Shown here: positions 63,624 through 64,000 of the stretch, in pieces
How the letters are laid out: every line of letters starts with the position of its first letter
Numbering within the stretch: position 1 is the first letter of the stretch
Notes under the pieces: generated by a model
What the model saw: only the letters and a program-made list of their open reading frames with translations
What the model was told of the DNA's origin: nothing
Databases searched by the model: none
Program-made: the position numbers and the translations under genes
Assembly (NCBI GenBank): GCA_964468045.1
Contig: CAYXTO010000018.1
Location: 1-64,000 of the forward strand
Direction: 5' to 3'
DNA: 64,000 bases
Source of the DNA: JAWKXU01 sp964468045
GTDB taxonomy: Bacteria; Pseudomonadota; Alphaproteobacteria; Sphingomonadales; Sphingomonadaceae

Positions 63624-64000
63624 ATGATCACTGCAAATGACGTGCGTTTCCATATGCCAGACCAGATGCCCTATGACTGGGCGGAGACCAATTATTTCTC
63701 GATCTACATACCGGAAGCGAACATCACCGCTTGGGTCTATACAATCGCTCGTCCAGGAGTGGGAGCTTTTGTTGCGGATGTAGAGGTTATCGACCGGATC
63801 GGGCGGAATATTCTCGACGCTGTCTATGTCGATTTCGCTCAACACCTTCCGATACCTGAAAGATTGGAGAATTACAGTTTGCCGAATGGACTGTCGATCA
63901 AAACCTTCAACGAGCCTAGAGGATACACGATCGACTACCTTGGCGTGCAGGATACGGAGCTTCATCTGACGGTCGAGGGGCTAATGGCCCCATACGATAT
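63624..64000 (+). CDS. DUF7064/DUF7065-like protein, 3' end outside window
   Basis: A truncated frame of about 125 residues from ATG 63624. It reads MITANDVRFHMPDQMPYDWA, ETNYFSIYIPEANITAWVY, GAFVADVEVIDRIGRNILDA, and LPNGLSIKTFNEPRGYTIDY, the aromatic-rich pattern I know from DUF7064/DUF7065 proteins. Those are frequent in steroid- and aromatic-degrading sphingomonads and mycobacteria, function unknown. Divergently paired with the LuxR-type regulator, which may control it. Confidence 0.6.
   Translation, partial: MITANDVRFHMPDQMPYDWAETNYFSIYIPEANITAWVYTIARPGVGAFVADVEVIDRIGRNILDAVYVDFAQHLPIPERLENYSLPNGLSIKTFNEPRGYTIDYLGVQDTELHLTVEGLMAPYD

Overview
This 64 kb window is high-GC, densely packed chromosomal DNA from an alphaproteobacterium. 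It is most likely a member of the Sphingomonadales (Novosphingobium, Sphingobium or Erythrobacter relatives). The support is gene content and order: rpsT-dnaA, mutM-ubiE-ubiB-coaBC-dut, a TimA/SecB/MurJ/TrpS block, a DUF4129-DUF4350-MoxR-DUF58-SpoIIM-RDD operon, and a 44-aa L34. Species cannot be fixed from sequence alone.

Layout. 1-1.2 kb: comM, cut off by what looks like an insertion-sequence end carrying two tandem 20-bp units. 1.4-5.9 kb: a secreted protein, then rpmH-rnpA-yidD-yidC-yihA (ribosomal protein, RNase P, membrane-protein insertion) and a CsbD-like stress protein. 6-13.2 kb: a lone globin, a GST, lysine/DAP synthesis (dapE, dapB), a dicarboxylate/amino-acid symporter, a lipoprotein, nth, a sirtuin and a MoeB/ThiF-like adenylyltransferase. 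13.3-23.7 kb: dnaA and rpsT, a serpin lying between rpsT and mutM, ubiE-ubiB, an unusually long coaBC, dut and a DUF4136 lipoprotein. 23.8-30 kb: trpS, murJ, secB, and divergently a Tim44-like protein, mltA and an Smr protein. 30-31 kb: a frameshifted two-module secreted protein. 31-36.4 kb: ahpF and ahpC with a candidate paired operator, aroC and ruvAB. 36.6-38.6 kb: a Ser/Thr/Gly repeat surface protein with a VPAP-type C-terminal sorting tail, then AT-rich DNA with a decayed small gene. 38.6-47.4 kb: acnA, an EamA exporter, two L,D-transpeptidases, ispG and a GNAT. 47.4-53.6 kb: the MoxR-type operon with four-base stop/start overlaps. 53.7-57.3 kb: pheA, a membrane-anchored cytochrome c, rlmE and ppx.

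57.5 kb to the end: tRNA-Gln(CUG) followed directly by a tyrosine integrase and a compact mobile element: an unknown 240-aa protein, an AlpA/excisionase-like HTH protein, three tiny overlapping genes and a Toprim/RecA-like primase-helicase. Immediately after the helicase are seven CCCGAAC copies at about one per helical turn, then a GC-rich hairpin. I read this as a probable replication origin of a satellite-like integrative element, and it is the most interesting region in the window. Beyond it lie a LuxR-type regulator and a divergent, truncated DUF7064/7065-like gene, in visibly more AT-rich DNA; the right border of the element is not in the window.

Much of the window is housekeeping for envelope growth (YidC, MurJ, SecB, MltA, L,D-transpeptidases) and replication/repair (DnaA, Nth, MutM, RuvAB, Dut). 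Long reading frames antisense to yidC, dnaA, murJ and acnA were treated as high-GC artefacts.
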